Source of the DNA: Xanthomonas euvesicatoria pv. euvesicatoria
GTDB taxonomy: Bacteria; Pseudomonadota; Gammaproteobacteria; Xanthomonadales; Xanthomonadaceae
NCBI RefSeq assembly: GCF_020880415.1
Contig: NZ_JAJIUJ010000120.1
Span: forward strand, 62,001 to 126,000
Length of the DNA stretch: 64,000 nucleotides
Direction: 5' to 3'
The notes under the pieces are model-generated. The model worked only from the letters and a program-made list of their open reading frames with translations, did no database searches and had not been told where the DNA came from. Shown here one piece after another: positions 45,959 to 53,362 of this stretch; positions within the stretch are counted from its first letter, which is position 1, and every line of letters begins with the position of its first letter. Position numbers and translations under genes: made by a program.

Positions 45959-46459
45959 TTATTGATACGCCGGGCCGACCCAGGCGGTGCCTTCGCTGTG
46001 GGCGATGAGCGTCTTCCAGCGCTTGCGGATCACCTTGTCGCGTGTGCGAAAGGTCATGCGCACGCCCGGCAGACCGAGCGTGGCACGCGTTTCGACCATC
46101 GCCGAATGTTCGTCTGCGGCGATATCGATCTTGGTGATGGACTGTTTGTAGTCGATCAGCTCTTCCGGATCGGCCACGTGGCTCATCTGCCGCAGCACCT
46201 GCGCCCATTCGCCGTTGGATTTGCAATATTTCTCGCGGTTGGCGGTCTGCCGCTGCTGATGGGAATCCATGCGGTACAGCACCACCATTTCGAATTCCGG
46301 CGCGGTCATTGCGCAGAGCGCCTCGCCGTCCTGGCTCAACATCGCCTTGTCGTGCGCGGCATAGAAATCGCGCACCTGCTTCTCGTCGAGCGCGTTGCCG
46401 CCATAGTTATAGAGACCCGCAACGGCGGCCAGCACCGCCAACAACACCAGCAAACGCAT
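45959..46459 (-). CDS. Small membrane-anchored protein of unknown function
   Basis: Protein of 166 residues with one N-terminal hydrophobic helix (LLVLLAVLAAVAGLYNY), so either a signal anchor or a weak signal peptide. The remainder is soluble and lacks recognisable motifs; NTF2-like in its helix-rich start (DEKQVRDFYAAHDKAML) and beta-rich end is possible. Two cysteines (ALCAMT and EKYCKS) may form a disulfide outside the membrane. The start MRLLVLL is preferred over a frame open to 46498. Its neighbour upstream is the feo cluster on the same strand. Confidence 0.65.
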   Translation of the reverse strand: MRLLVLLAVLAAVAGLYNYGGNALDEKQVRDFYAAHDKAMLSQDGEALCAMTAPEFEMVVLYRMDSHQQRQTANREKYCKSNGEWAQVLRQMSHVADPEELIDYKQSITKIDIAADEHSAMVETRATLGLPGVRMTFRTRDKVIRKRWKTLIAHSEGTAWVGPAYQ

Positions 46460-46519
46460 CACCGCCCCCTTGTCTGGCCGCGTCCTGCGGCCGCGCAAGT
46501 GTAGACCAGACGACGGGGG

Positions 46520-46774
46520 TCAGTGGCTGCGGGGCGGTGTCGGGCCGCAGCTGTCGCAACCACCGCAGGCGGAGACGTTTTGGGCGGCAGGCGGTGCTAC
46601 GCGACGACCCAGTGCCTGCACCCATGCCGGCCGCCCGCTGCGCAGCAGCCCAAGCGCAAGCGCGCCACGCAGGCGACGCAGCACACCGGGAAACTGTTTC
46701 TTCATCACCACCCACAGGCTGACCAGCACTGCGATGGCGATCACCAGGTATTGCAGCGTGAGCGAAAGCGTCAT
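46520..46774 (-). CDS. FeoB-associated Cys-rich membrane protein
   Basis: Protein of 84 residues directly after feoB (one base between stop and start). It has one N-terminal membrane helix (YLVIAIAVLVSLWVV) and a C-terminal Cys cluster, CGGCDSCG, that could bind a metal. Small proteins of this shape accompany feoB in many bacteria and may assist iron handling (family knowledge). No enzymatic motif. Confidence 0.75.
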   Translation of the reverse strand: MTLSLTLQYLVIAIAVLVSLWVVMKKQFPGVLRRLRGALALGLLRSGRPAWVQALGRRVAPPAAQNVSACGGCDSCGPTPPRSH

Positions 46775-46775
46775 C

Positions 46776-48635
46776 TCAGCCGGCCCCCAGCAGCACGGCC
46801 AGCTGGTAGGTCACCAGCGACGCCAGGTAGGCCAGCGCGAACAGGTACACCGCGCTGATGGTCATCTGCTTCCACGAGTTGGTTTCGCGCTTGATCGTGG
46901 CCAGCGTGGAGATGCACATCGGTGCGTAGATGTACCAGACCAGCAGCGACAACGCGGTGGCCAGCGACCACCCGTCGCTGATCAACGGCGACAACGCCTG
47001 CGCTGCCGCGTCGTCGTCGGCAGCAGACAACGCGTATACCGTGGCCAGCGAGGCCACCGCCACTTCGCGTGCGGCCAGGCCGGGAATCAACGCGATGCAG
47101 ATCTGCCAGTTGAAGCCCAGCGGTGCGAAGAACACTGCCATTGCGTGGCCAATACGACCGGCGAAGCTGTAGTCGATTGCCGGCAAGGTGGCATTGGCCG
47201 GCGCCTCGGGAAACGACAGCAGGAACCACAGCAGGATGGTCAGCGCCAGGATGATGCCGCCCACGCGCTTGAGGAAGATCCAGGCGCGCTCCCACAGCCC
47301 CAGCGCCAAGTCGCGTACCTGCGGCACGCGGTAGGACGGCAGCTCCAGCATCAACGGGTGCTCGCTCTTGTCGCGCCGCCATTTCTTCATCGTCCACGAG
47401 ACCAGCAGCGCACTGACGATGGCCGCAGCATACAGCCCGAACAGCACCAGTCCCTGCTGGTTGAAGATGCCCCACACGGTCTTCTGCGGAATGAAGGCGC
47501 CGATCAACAACGCATACACCGGCAACCGCGCCGAACACGTCATCAGCGGCGCGACCATGATGGTGGCGAGCCGGTCGCGCGGGTCCTGGATGCTGCGCGT
47601 GGACATGATGCCCGGCACCGCACAGGCAAAACTCGACAACAGCGGAATGAACGAGCGCCCCGACAAACCGGCCACCGACATCATGCGATCGAGCAGAAAC
47701 GCCGCACGCGGCAGGTAGCCGGATTCTTCCAAGGCCAGGATGAAGGCGAACAGGATCAGGATCTGCGGCAGGAACACGATCACCCCGCCCAGCCCGGCGA
47801 TGACGCCATCCTTGAGCAAGCTGTTGAGCGGACCTTCCGGCAACGTCGCGCCGACCCACTCGCCCAAGGCGGCGGTGCCGCCGTCGATCAGGTCCATGAC
47901 CGGCGCAGCCCAGGCATAGACCGCCTGGAAGATCATGAACATCACCACCGCCAGCGTGACCAGGCCCCAGATCGGATGCAGCAGCCAGCGGTCCAGCGCA
48001 TCGTCCACGCGCGAGGTGCGGGTGGGCATGGTCACCGCTGCGCTCAGGATCTGCCGCACCAGCGCGTGATAATTACCGTCGGCCGGCGGATTGGCGGCGG
48101 GCGCCGTCAGGCGTGCCGCCTGCGCGTCGAGCCGCTCGACCAGCACCTTGGCACCACCGCGCCGCACCGCCACCGTTTCGACCACCGGCACGCCGAGCGC
48201 CTGCTCCAGCGCCGGCAGGTCGATGACAATGCCGCGTCGCTGTGCGGCATCCATCATGTTCAGCGCCACGATCATCGGCCGGCCGAGCTCGCGCAGTTCC
48301 AACGCAAAGCGCAGATGCAGGCGCAGATTGGTCGCATCCATCACATAGACCAGCACGTCCGGCGCCGGCTCGCCCGGATAAAAGCCACGGCACAGGTCGC
48401 GGGTGATCGCCTCGTCCAGGCTCGCCGGTTGCAGGCTGTAGGCGCCGGGCAGATCCAGCACCGCAAAGTCGCGCCCGGACGGTGCGCGGAAGTGGCCTTC
48501 CTTACGCTCGACGGTGACGCCGGTGTAATTGGCCACTTTCTGCCGGCTGCCGGTCAGCTGGTTGAACAGTGCGGTCTTGCCGCTGTTGGGGTTGCCAACC
48601 AGCGCCAGACGCAGCGGAACGGTGGCCGCGCTCAT
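46776..48635 (-). CDS. feoB: Ferrous iron transporter FeoB
   Basis: Inner-membrane Fe(II) transporter of 619 residues. The N-terminal GTPase has G1 GNPNSGKTALFN, DLPGAYSL (G3) and NMMD (G4). It is followed by about eight membrane helices with two Gate regions (PLMTCSARLPVY and GLAAREVAVASLATVY). Its length is shorter than E. coli FeoB (773) but usual for this subgroup. The start overlaps the feoA stop by four bases. A possible Fur site precedes feoA. Confidence 0.96.
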   Translation of the reverse strand: MSAATVPLRLALVGNPNSGKTALFNQLTGSRQKVANYTGVTVERKEGHFRAPSGRDFAVLDLPGAYSLQPASLDEAITRDLCRGFYPGEPAPDVLVYVMDATNLRLHLRFALELRELGRPMIVALNMMDAAQRRGIVIDLPALEQALGVPVVETVAVRRGGAKVLVERLDAQAARLTAPAANPPADGNYHALVRQILSAAVTMPTRTSRVDDALDRWLLHPIWGLVTLAVVMFMIFQAVYAWAAPVMDLIDGGTAALGEWVGATLPEGPLNSLLKDGVIAGLGGVIVFLPQILILFAFILALEESGYLPRAAFLLDRMMSVAGLSGRSFIPLLSSFACAVPGIMSTRSIQDPRDRLATIMVAPLMTCSARLPVYALLIGAFIPQKTVWGIFNQQGLVLFGLYAAAIVSALLVSWTMKKWRRDKSEHPLMLELPSYRVPQVRDLALGLWERAWIFLKRVGGIILALTILLWFLLSFPEAPANATLPAIDYSFAGRIGHAMAVFFAPLGFNWQICIALIPGLAAREVAVASLATVYALSAADDDAAAQALSPLISDGWSLATALSLLVWYIYAPMCISTLATIKRETNSWKQMTISAVYLFALAYLASLVTYQLAVLLGAG

Positions 48636-48880
48636 GCCGATCCTCCCGCATGGCGCACCTGCACGCGCGCAGCCTCGCTGCGCCGCAGGGCAAAACGCGT
48701 ATAGCCCACCTGTACCAATAACGGTTCGCGGCCGACCGGCCCGGTGGCCAGCACCGTGACTTCCTCGCCCGCGACAAACCCCAACTCCCGCAAGCGCCGG
48801 GCGATCGTGTCGTTGGGGAGACGATCCTCCACGGAGTCCACGATGGCGGCGCGATGCAAAGGCATGTCGGACAGCGTCAC
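48632..48880 (-). CDS. feoA: Ferrous iron transport accessory protein FeoA
   Basis: SH3-like protein of 82 residues that supports FeoB. Core motifs are LRELGFVAGEEVTVL, GPVGREPLLVQVG and FALRRSEAARVQV. The frame is open to an ATG at 48922, but that start lies within or before a probable Fur box. The GTG at 48880 (MTLSDMPLHR) has AGG eight bases upstream and gives the usual family N-terminus. The ATG at 48865 is another option. Confidence 0.85.
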   Translation of the reverse strand: MTLSDMPLHRAAIVDSVEDRLPNDTIARRLRELGFVAGEEVTVLATGPVGREPLLVQVGYTRFALRRSEAARVQVRHAGGSA

Positions 48881-48896
48881 AAAGACGGCCTGATTG

Positions 48897-48915
48897 TTAG
48901 GAATGGTTCTCAATT
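48897..48915 (-). promoter_or_regulatory. Possible Fur box upstream of feoA
   Basis: Read on the minus strand, AATTGAGAACCATTCCTAA matches the Fur-type palindrome TGAGAAT-ATTCTCA at 12 of 15 core positions. It overlaps a -10-like TAGAAT and precedes the chosen feoA start by about 20 bases, as expected for iron-repressed feo genes. Confidence 0.5.
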
Positions 48916-48994
48916 CTAGCATCGACGCACCGCGTCATGGCTCCGGCGACCCGGCCCGCTATCATGGTTCGCATCCCATTCATGGACGTACGCA

Positions 48995-49792
48995 ATGCAG
49001 GACACCGGCTTGATCGTCGAAGACCACGGAGCGGTTCGCACCTTGCGATTGCATCGGCCCGCAGTACATAACGCCTTCGATGCGACGCTGATCGCGGCGT
49101 TGACCGATGCATTACGCGAGGCGGGCCGGGCGTCGCAGATCCGCGTCGTCGTGCTGACCGGTGATGGCGCGGCCTTTTCGGCCGGCGCAGACCTGAACTG
49201 GATGCGCGGCATGGCCAGCGCCAGCGAAGCCGAGAACGCCGCCGACGCACTGGCGCTGGCGCAGCTGATGCGCACCCTGGATGAACTGCCCAAGCCCACC
49301 ATCGCGCGCGTCAACGGCGCTGCTTTCGGCGGCGGTGTCGGCCTGGTGGCGTGTTGCGATATCGCCATCGGTTGTACCGAGGCGCGCTTCGGCCTGACCG
49401 AAAGCAAGCTCGGCCTGCTGCCGGCGGTCATTTCGCCCTATGTGGTTGCAGCGATCGGCGCGCGCCAGGCGCGGCGCTGGTTCGCAACCGCCGAGATCTT
49501 CGATGCCGGCACCGCGCAGTTGCTGGGTCTGCTGCACCAGCTGGTGGCCGCCGACCAGCTGGATATCGCAGTGGAACGCCAGGTTCGCCTGTTGCTGGCA
49601 GCGGCGCCGCTGGCCACCAGCAGCGCCAAGGCGCTGGTGCGCTCGGTGCTGCCAACTGCCGACCGCGATGCCATCGATGCCGCCAATGCGGCCTTGATTG
49701 CCCGTCTGCGCGTGTCGCCCGAAGGCCAGGAAGGCCTGGGTGCGTTTCTGGACAAGCGCAGCGCCGCGTGGATGCCGGAGAGCATGGCGTGA
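48995..49792 (+). CDS. liuC: Enoyl-CoA hydratase, methylglutaconyl-CoA hydratase type
   Basis: Crotonase of 265 residues. The oxyanion-hole and catalytic segments FSAGADLNWMRG, NGAAFGGGVGL and FGLTESKLGLLPA are in place. Together with the HMG-CoA lyase two genes downstream this suggests the methylglutaconyl-CoA hydratase step of leucine degradation (LiuC/AtuE). Other genes of the pathway (isovaleryl-CoA dehydrogenase, methylcrotonyl-CoA carboxylase) may lie elsewhere. Its stop overlaps the GTG of the next gene. Confidence 0.75.
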   Translation: MQDTGLIVEDHGAVRTLRLHRPAVHNAFDATLIAALTDALREAGRASQIRVVVLTGDGAAFSAGADLNWMRGMASASEAENAADALALAQLMRTLDELPKPTIARVNGAAFGGGVGLVACCDIAIGCTEARFGLTESKLGLLPAVISPYVVAAIGARQARRWFATAEIFDAGTAQLLGLLHQLVAADQLDIAVERQVRLLLAAAPLATSSAKALVRSVLPTADRDAIDAANAALIARLRVSPEGQEGLGAFLDKRSAAWMPESMA

Positions 49793-50178
49793 GCGCGATC
49801 GACCATATCGGCCTGGCCTGCAGCGACCTGCAAACCAGCACCGCGTTCTACCGGGCCGCGCTGGCGCCCCTGGGCATCACGCTGCTGGTGGAACTGACGG
49901 CCGCGCAAACCGGCGGCCGCGCGCATGCCGGCTTCGGCACCGAGCGCCCGTTTCTCTGGCTGGGCTCCCACGCGCAGGCGCCGGGCACCACCCATGTCGC
50001 GCTGACGGCGAGCGACCGCCACAGCGTGGATGCGTTTCATCGTGCTGCGCTGGCCGCCGGTGGCCGCGATCACGGCGCGCCCGGGCTGCGCCCGCATTAC
50101 CATCCACACTATTACAGCGCCTTCGTGCTCGATCCCGATGGCCACAATTGCGAAGCGGTCTGCCACCTCCCCGCATGA
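49789..50178 (+). CDS. VOC family (glyoxalase-like) protein
   Basis: Vicinal-oxygen-chelate protein of 129 residues starting from a GTG that overlaps the liuC stop by four bases (GTGA). It has paired beta-alpha-beta modules, with candidate metal ligands in IDHIGLACSD, THVALTASD and the final DPDGHNCEAVCH. The substrate is unknown. Its insertion between liuC and the HMG-CoA lyase gene makes a role in acyl-CoA or keto-acid chemistry plausible but unproven. Confidence 0.82.
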   Translation: MSAIDHIGLACSDLQTSTAFYRAALAPLGITLLVELTAAQTGGRAHAGFGTERPFLWLGSHAQAPGTTHVALTASDRHSVDAFHRAALAAGGRDHGAPGLRPHYHPHYYSAFVLDPDGHNCEAVCHLPA

Positions 50179-50284
50179 GTCTCTTTCCGATGTCCCTGGT
50201 TTCCTTGTCCACGCATTCGGCCGCCACCACGCACGCGGTTGCGGCGATGCCTGCACGACGTCATGCGCGCTGCGATGTGAGCGC

Positions 50285-51181
50285 ATGAGCGACTTCGTCC
50301 GCATTGTCGAAGTTGGCCCACGCGATGGCCTGCAAAACGAAGCGCAGCCGATCGCCACTGCCGACAAGATCGCGTTGATCGATCAACTCTCGGCCACCGG
50401 GCTGCGCACGATCGAAGCAACCAGCTTCGTCAGCCCGCGCTGGGTACCGCAGCTGGCCGACGCCGCCGAGGTGTTTGCCGGCATCGCGCAGGTGCCGGGC
50501 ATCGCATATCCGGTGCTGGTGCCCAACCTGCAGGGCTACGAACGCGCACGCGCGGCCGGGGCGCAGGAAGTGGCGGTCTTCACCGCGGCGTCGGAGGCGT
50601 TTAATCGCACCAATACCAACGCCGGCATCGACGAATCGATCGAACGCTTTCGGCCGATCCTGCAGCAGGCCGCGCTCGATGGTGTGCGCGTGCGCGGCTA
50701 CGTCTCCACCGTGCTGGGCTGCCCGTACCAGGGCGAAGTGCCGGTGGCCGATGTGGTCGATGTGGCGCAACGTCTGCACGCACTCGGCTGCTATGAAATC
50801 TCGCTGGGCGACACCATTGGCGTAGGCACGCCGGTCAAGGCGCGTCAGATGCTGGCCGCGGTGGCGCAGGCGGTGCCGATGCAGGCGTTGGCGGTGCATT
50901 TCCACGATACCTATGGGCAGGCGCTGGCCAATATCGCCGCATGCCTGGAGCAAGGCGTACGCGTGATCGATGCGGCCGTGTCCGGTGCGGGCGGCTGCCC
51001 GTATGCCAGGGGCGCCAGCGGCAACGTCGCCAGCGAAGACGTGGTGTACCTGTTGCAGGGGCTGGGCATGCCCACCGGCATCGACCTGCCTGCCCTGGCC
51101 CGCACCGGCCGCTGGCTGGCGCAGCTGCTCGGTCGCGACACCGGCAGCAAGGTCGGCAAGGCGTTGGCTGCCGCCGGCTGA
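50285..51181 (+). CDS. liuE: Hydroxymethylglutaryl-CoA lyase
   Basis: TIM-barrel lyase of 298 residues that splits HMG-CoA into acetyl-CoA and acetoacetate, the last step of leucine catabolism. The catalytic signature VGPRDGLQNE is at the N-terminus, with SFVSPRWVPQ and the C-terminal GCPYARGASGNVASED loop. Length is typical. The start at 50285 (MSDFVRIVEVG) is the family N-terminus; a frame open upstream overlaps non-coding sequence. The 106 bases between the VOC gene and this one show no clear signal. Confidence 0.93.
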   Translation: MSDFVRIVEVGPRDGLQNEAQPIATADKIALIDQLSATGLRTIEATSFVSPRWVPQLADAAEVFAGIAQVPGIAYPVLVPNLQGYERARAAGAQEVAVFTAASEAFNRTNTNAGIDESIERFRPILQQAALDGVRVRGYVSTVLGCPYQGEVPVADVVDVAQRLHALGCYEISLGDTIGVGTPVKARQMLAAVAQAVPMQALAVHFHDTYGQALANIAACLEQGVRVIDAAVSGAGGCPYARGASGNVASEDVVYLLQGLGMPTGIDLPALARTGRWLAQLLGRDTGSKVGKALAAAG

Positions 51182-51318
51182 GGTTTTCCTGCCCGCGCAA
51201 TCGTGCATCACCGACCACCGCGATCACGCAGGGGCTTGGGCTAGAATTGCCGACCGCTCCGCCGATCGTTCGTTTGCCGCCAACACCGGCCACCAACGCT
51301 ATTTTAGGGAACCACCGC

Positions 51319-52089
51319 ATGCAGCCATCTTCTGTTCTTGCCATCGTCACCGGCGGCGTTTCCGGCCTCGGCCTGGCGGTCGCACAGCGTCTGGTGGTCG
51401 ACGGCGGCAAGGTCGCGTTGTTCGATGTCAACGCCGACAAGGCCGAGTCGGCGCTGGCGCTGCTCGGTGCCGGCAACGCGCATTACTTCGCCACCGATGT
51501 CACCGACGAAGCGCAGGTGGCCGCCAATGTGGCGCAGGCTGCACAGGCGCTGGGCGGGCTCAACCTGGTGGTGAATTGCGCCGGCATCCTGGGCGCCGGT
51601 CGCGTGCTGGGCAAGGAAGCGCCGATGCCGTTGGCCACCTTCCGCAACACCGTGCTGGTGAATCTGGTCGGCAGCTTCAACGTGGCCAAGGCCGCTGCCG
51701 ATGTCATGCAACACAACACCGCCGGCGATGACGGCGAGCGCGGCGTGATCGTCAATACCGCCTCGGTGGCGGCATTCGAGGGCCAGATCGGCCAGGCAGC
51801 GTATGCGGCAAGCAAAGGCGGCGTGGTCGGCATGACCTTGCCGATGGCACGCGAACTGGCGCGCTTCGGTATCCGCGTGATGACGATCGCGCCGGGCGTG
51901 TTCTGGACCCCGATGGTCGACGGCATGCCCGAGGCCGTGCAGCAATCGCTGGCCGCCTCCATCCCGTTCCCCTCGCGTCTGGGCCAGCCCGACGAATACG
52001 CCGACACCGTCGCCTTCATCCTGCGCAACCGCTACCTCAACGGCGAAGTGATTCGCCTGGACGGCGGCGTGCGGTTGGTACCCAAGTAG
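51319..52089 (+). CDS. Short-chain dehydrogenase, 3-hydroxyacyl-CoA dehydrogenase type II-like
   Basis: SDR of 256 residues. The cofactor motif TGGVSGLG is at about residues 11-18, with VNCAGILG and the catalytic Ser-Tyr-Lys set (NTASVAAFEG, YAASK). It is closest in pattern to type II 3-hydroxyacyl-CoA dehydrogenases that act on branched or fatty acyl-CoAs, which fits the neighbouring leucine-degradation genes; the substrate is inferred. The start at 51319 follows AGGGAACCACC. It is followed by a repeat that reaches the start codon of the next gene. Confidence 0.85.
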   Translation: MQPSSVLAIVTGGVSGLGLAVAQRLVVDGGKVALFDVNADKAESALALLGAGNAHYFATDVTDEAQVAANVAQAAQALGGLNLVVNCAGILGAGRVLGKEAPMPLATFRNTVLVNLVGSFNVAKAAADVMQHNTAGDDGERGVIVNTASVAAFEGQIGQAAYAASKGGVVGMTLPMARELARFGIRVMTIAPGVFWTPMVDGMPEAVQQSLAASIPFPSRLGQPDEYADTVAFILRNRYLNGEVIRLDGGVRLVPK

Positions 52090-52090
52090 C

Positions 52091-52189
52091 GGGGATTGGG
52101 GAATCGGGAATGGGGAATCGTAACGGCGCCCTGCTCTCAGCACCCCGGCCCCGGCTTTTTCGATTTCCCATTCCCTACTCCCGATTCCC
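52091..52189. repeat. Inverted GGGAATCGGGAATGGGG repeat before yeiP
   Basis: The left arm 52091-52120 and right arm 52161-52189 are imperfect inverted repeats (about 24 of 29 positions), separated by 40 bases. The right arm ends directly at the yeiP ATG and so covers its ribosome-binding region. The same family appears at 58422-58581, and a single arm (GGGATTGGGGATT) lies near 43184. Confidence 0.7.
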
Positions 52190-52756
52190 ATGAAAGCCAA
52201 CGACATCAAGAAAGGCAACGTCGTCGAATACAACGGCGGCATTTACCAGATCCGCGACATCGAACGCAGCTCGCCGCAGGGCCGCGGCGGCAATGTGCGC
52301 TTTCGTTTCATCATGTACAGCGTGCCGGGCGGGGTGAAAACCGACGCCAGCTTCGATGCCGACGACAACCTGCCGGAAGTGGAGCTGCTGCGCCGGCAGT
52401 CCACGTTCTCGTACAAGGATGGCGAAGCGTTCGTGTTCATGGACGACGAAGACTTCACCCCGTACACGCTGGATGCGGACGTGATCGGCACCGACGCCGG
52501 CTACATCACCGATGGTCTGACCGGCATCTACGTGCAAGTGATCGACGACCAGCCGGTGGCCGTACAACTGCCGCAGACGGTGACGCTGGAAGTGGTGGAG
52601 ACTCCGCCGGAATTGAAGGGCGGCACCGCCACCAAGCGGCCCAAGCCGGCCAAGCTCAACACCGGCATGGAAATCATGGTGCCCGAGTACATCACCAATG
52701 GCGAACGCGTGCTGGTCAACACCACCACGGGCGAATTTGCCGGTCGCGCCGACTGA
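52190..52756 (+). CDS. yeiP: Elongation factor P-like protein YeiP
   Basis: EF-P paralogue of 188 residues with the three-domain layout of the family (KOW-like N-terminal domain and two OB-folds). The N-terminus [17 protein letters not shown] and the [14 protein letters not shown] loop fit YeiP, where the modified lysine of EF-P is replaced; here the tip contains Arg rather than Lys. The C-terminus [17 protein letters not shown] is typical. Function in translation is not well defined. Its start codon is abutted by an inverted repeat. Its stop overlaps the next ATG (TGATG). Confidence 0.9.
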   Translation: MKANDIKKGNVVEYNGGIYQIRDIERSSPQGRGGNVRFRFIMYSVPGGVKTDASFDADDNLPEVELLRRQSTFSYKDGEAFVFMDDEDFTPYTLDADVIGTDAGYITDGLTGIYVQVIDDQPVAVQLPQTVTLEVVETPPELKGGTATKRPKPAKLNTGMEIMVPEYITNGERVLVNTTTGEFAGRAD

Positions 52757-53142
52757 TGCGTCGCGTTGCTGTTGTCGTAACCGTGGGTGTGCTGGCGGCC
52801 TGCAGCGTGCAACAAACACCGACGCAGGCCGCAACGCCTGCGCCGGTGGCCTGCACCGATCCCAAGGTGGAAGACGAATGGCTGCAGCATCCGGCAGGCC
52901 TGTGCGGCATGCCGGAGGATGTGCGCAAACTGGTCGACGACTACGACACCTGCGAGCACTTCGCCGGCGAAGAGCCGTATGACGCCGACCGCCGGCATGA
53001 AATCGAAGTGGCCGTGGCACAGTTCTGCACGCCGGCACCGGCACGCCTGGCCACGTTGATGCGGCAGTACCGCCACGACGCGCATGTCAGCCAATGGCTG
53101 CGCCAGTATTCCAAGCAAGCGGATCTGCAACCGGCCGGCTGA
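52756..53142 (+). CDS. Small lipoprotein of unknown function
   Basis: Lipoprotein of 128 residues with a signal RRVAVVVTVGVLAAC whose lipobox LAAC puts the lipidated cysteine at residue 15. The mature part has more cysteines (VACTD, GLCGMPE, DTCEHFAG, QFCTPAP) that could form disulfides, and is helical in its second half. I do not recognise the family. The ATG overlaps the yeiP stop by one base (TGATG), so it is probably translated with it. Confidence 0.75.
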   Translation: MRRVAVVVTVGVLAACSVQQTPTQAATPAPVACTDPKVEDEWLQHPAGLCGMPEDVRKLVDDYDTCEHFAGEEPYDADRRHEIEVAVAQFCTPAPARLATLMRQYRHDAHVSQWLRQYSKQADLQPAG

Positions 53143-53317
53143 GATGCATCGGCTGATCTGACAGCTGCGTGCCAGTGAGGTGGATTACTCCTGCTAGTGG
53201 CAGCGTCGCCACAACTCACGGCTGAAGACTGCAGCCGTTCCGTTCTCGCCAAGAGAGGGTGGCGCGCCGCCCGCTCGATGAGGGCGAGGCAATTCGGAGA
53301 ATCCGGGCTGCCCCTGC

Positions 53318-53350
53318 CCTCACCCCAACCCTCTCCCAGCGGGAGAGGGG
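53318..53350. repeat. CCTCACCCCAACCCTCTCCC hairpin repeat
   Basis: CCCTCTCCC and GGGAGAGGG form a 9-bp stem with a 3-base loop, preceded by CCTCACCCCAA. A diverged copy lies in opposite orientation at 13482-13514. It sits between convergent genes, so it may also serve as a terminator for one of them. Confidence 0.7.
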
Positions 53351-53362
53351 CCGGCACGCGTG

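Noticed and set aside
46470-48704. 744-codon open frame on the + strand across feoB
   Set aside because: Shadow of feoB; Arg/Gln/His-rich composition typical of antisense frames at high GC.
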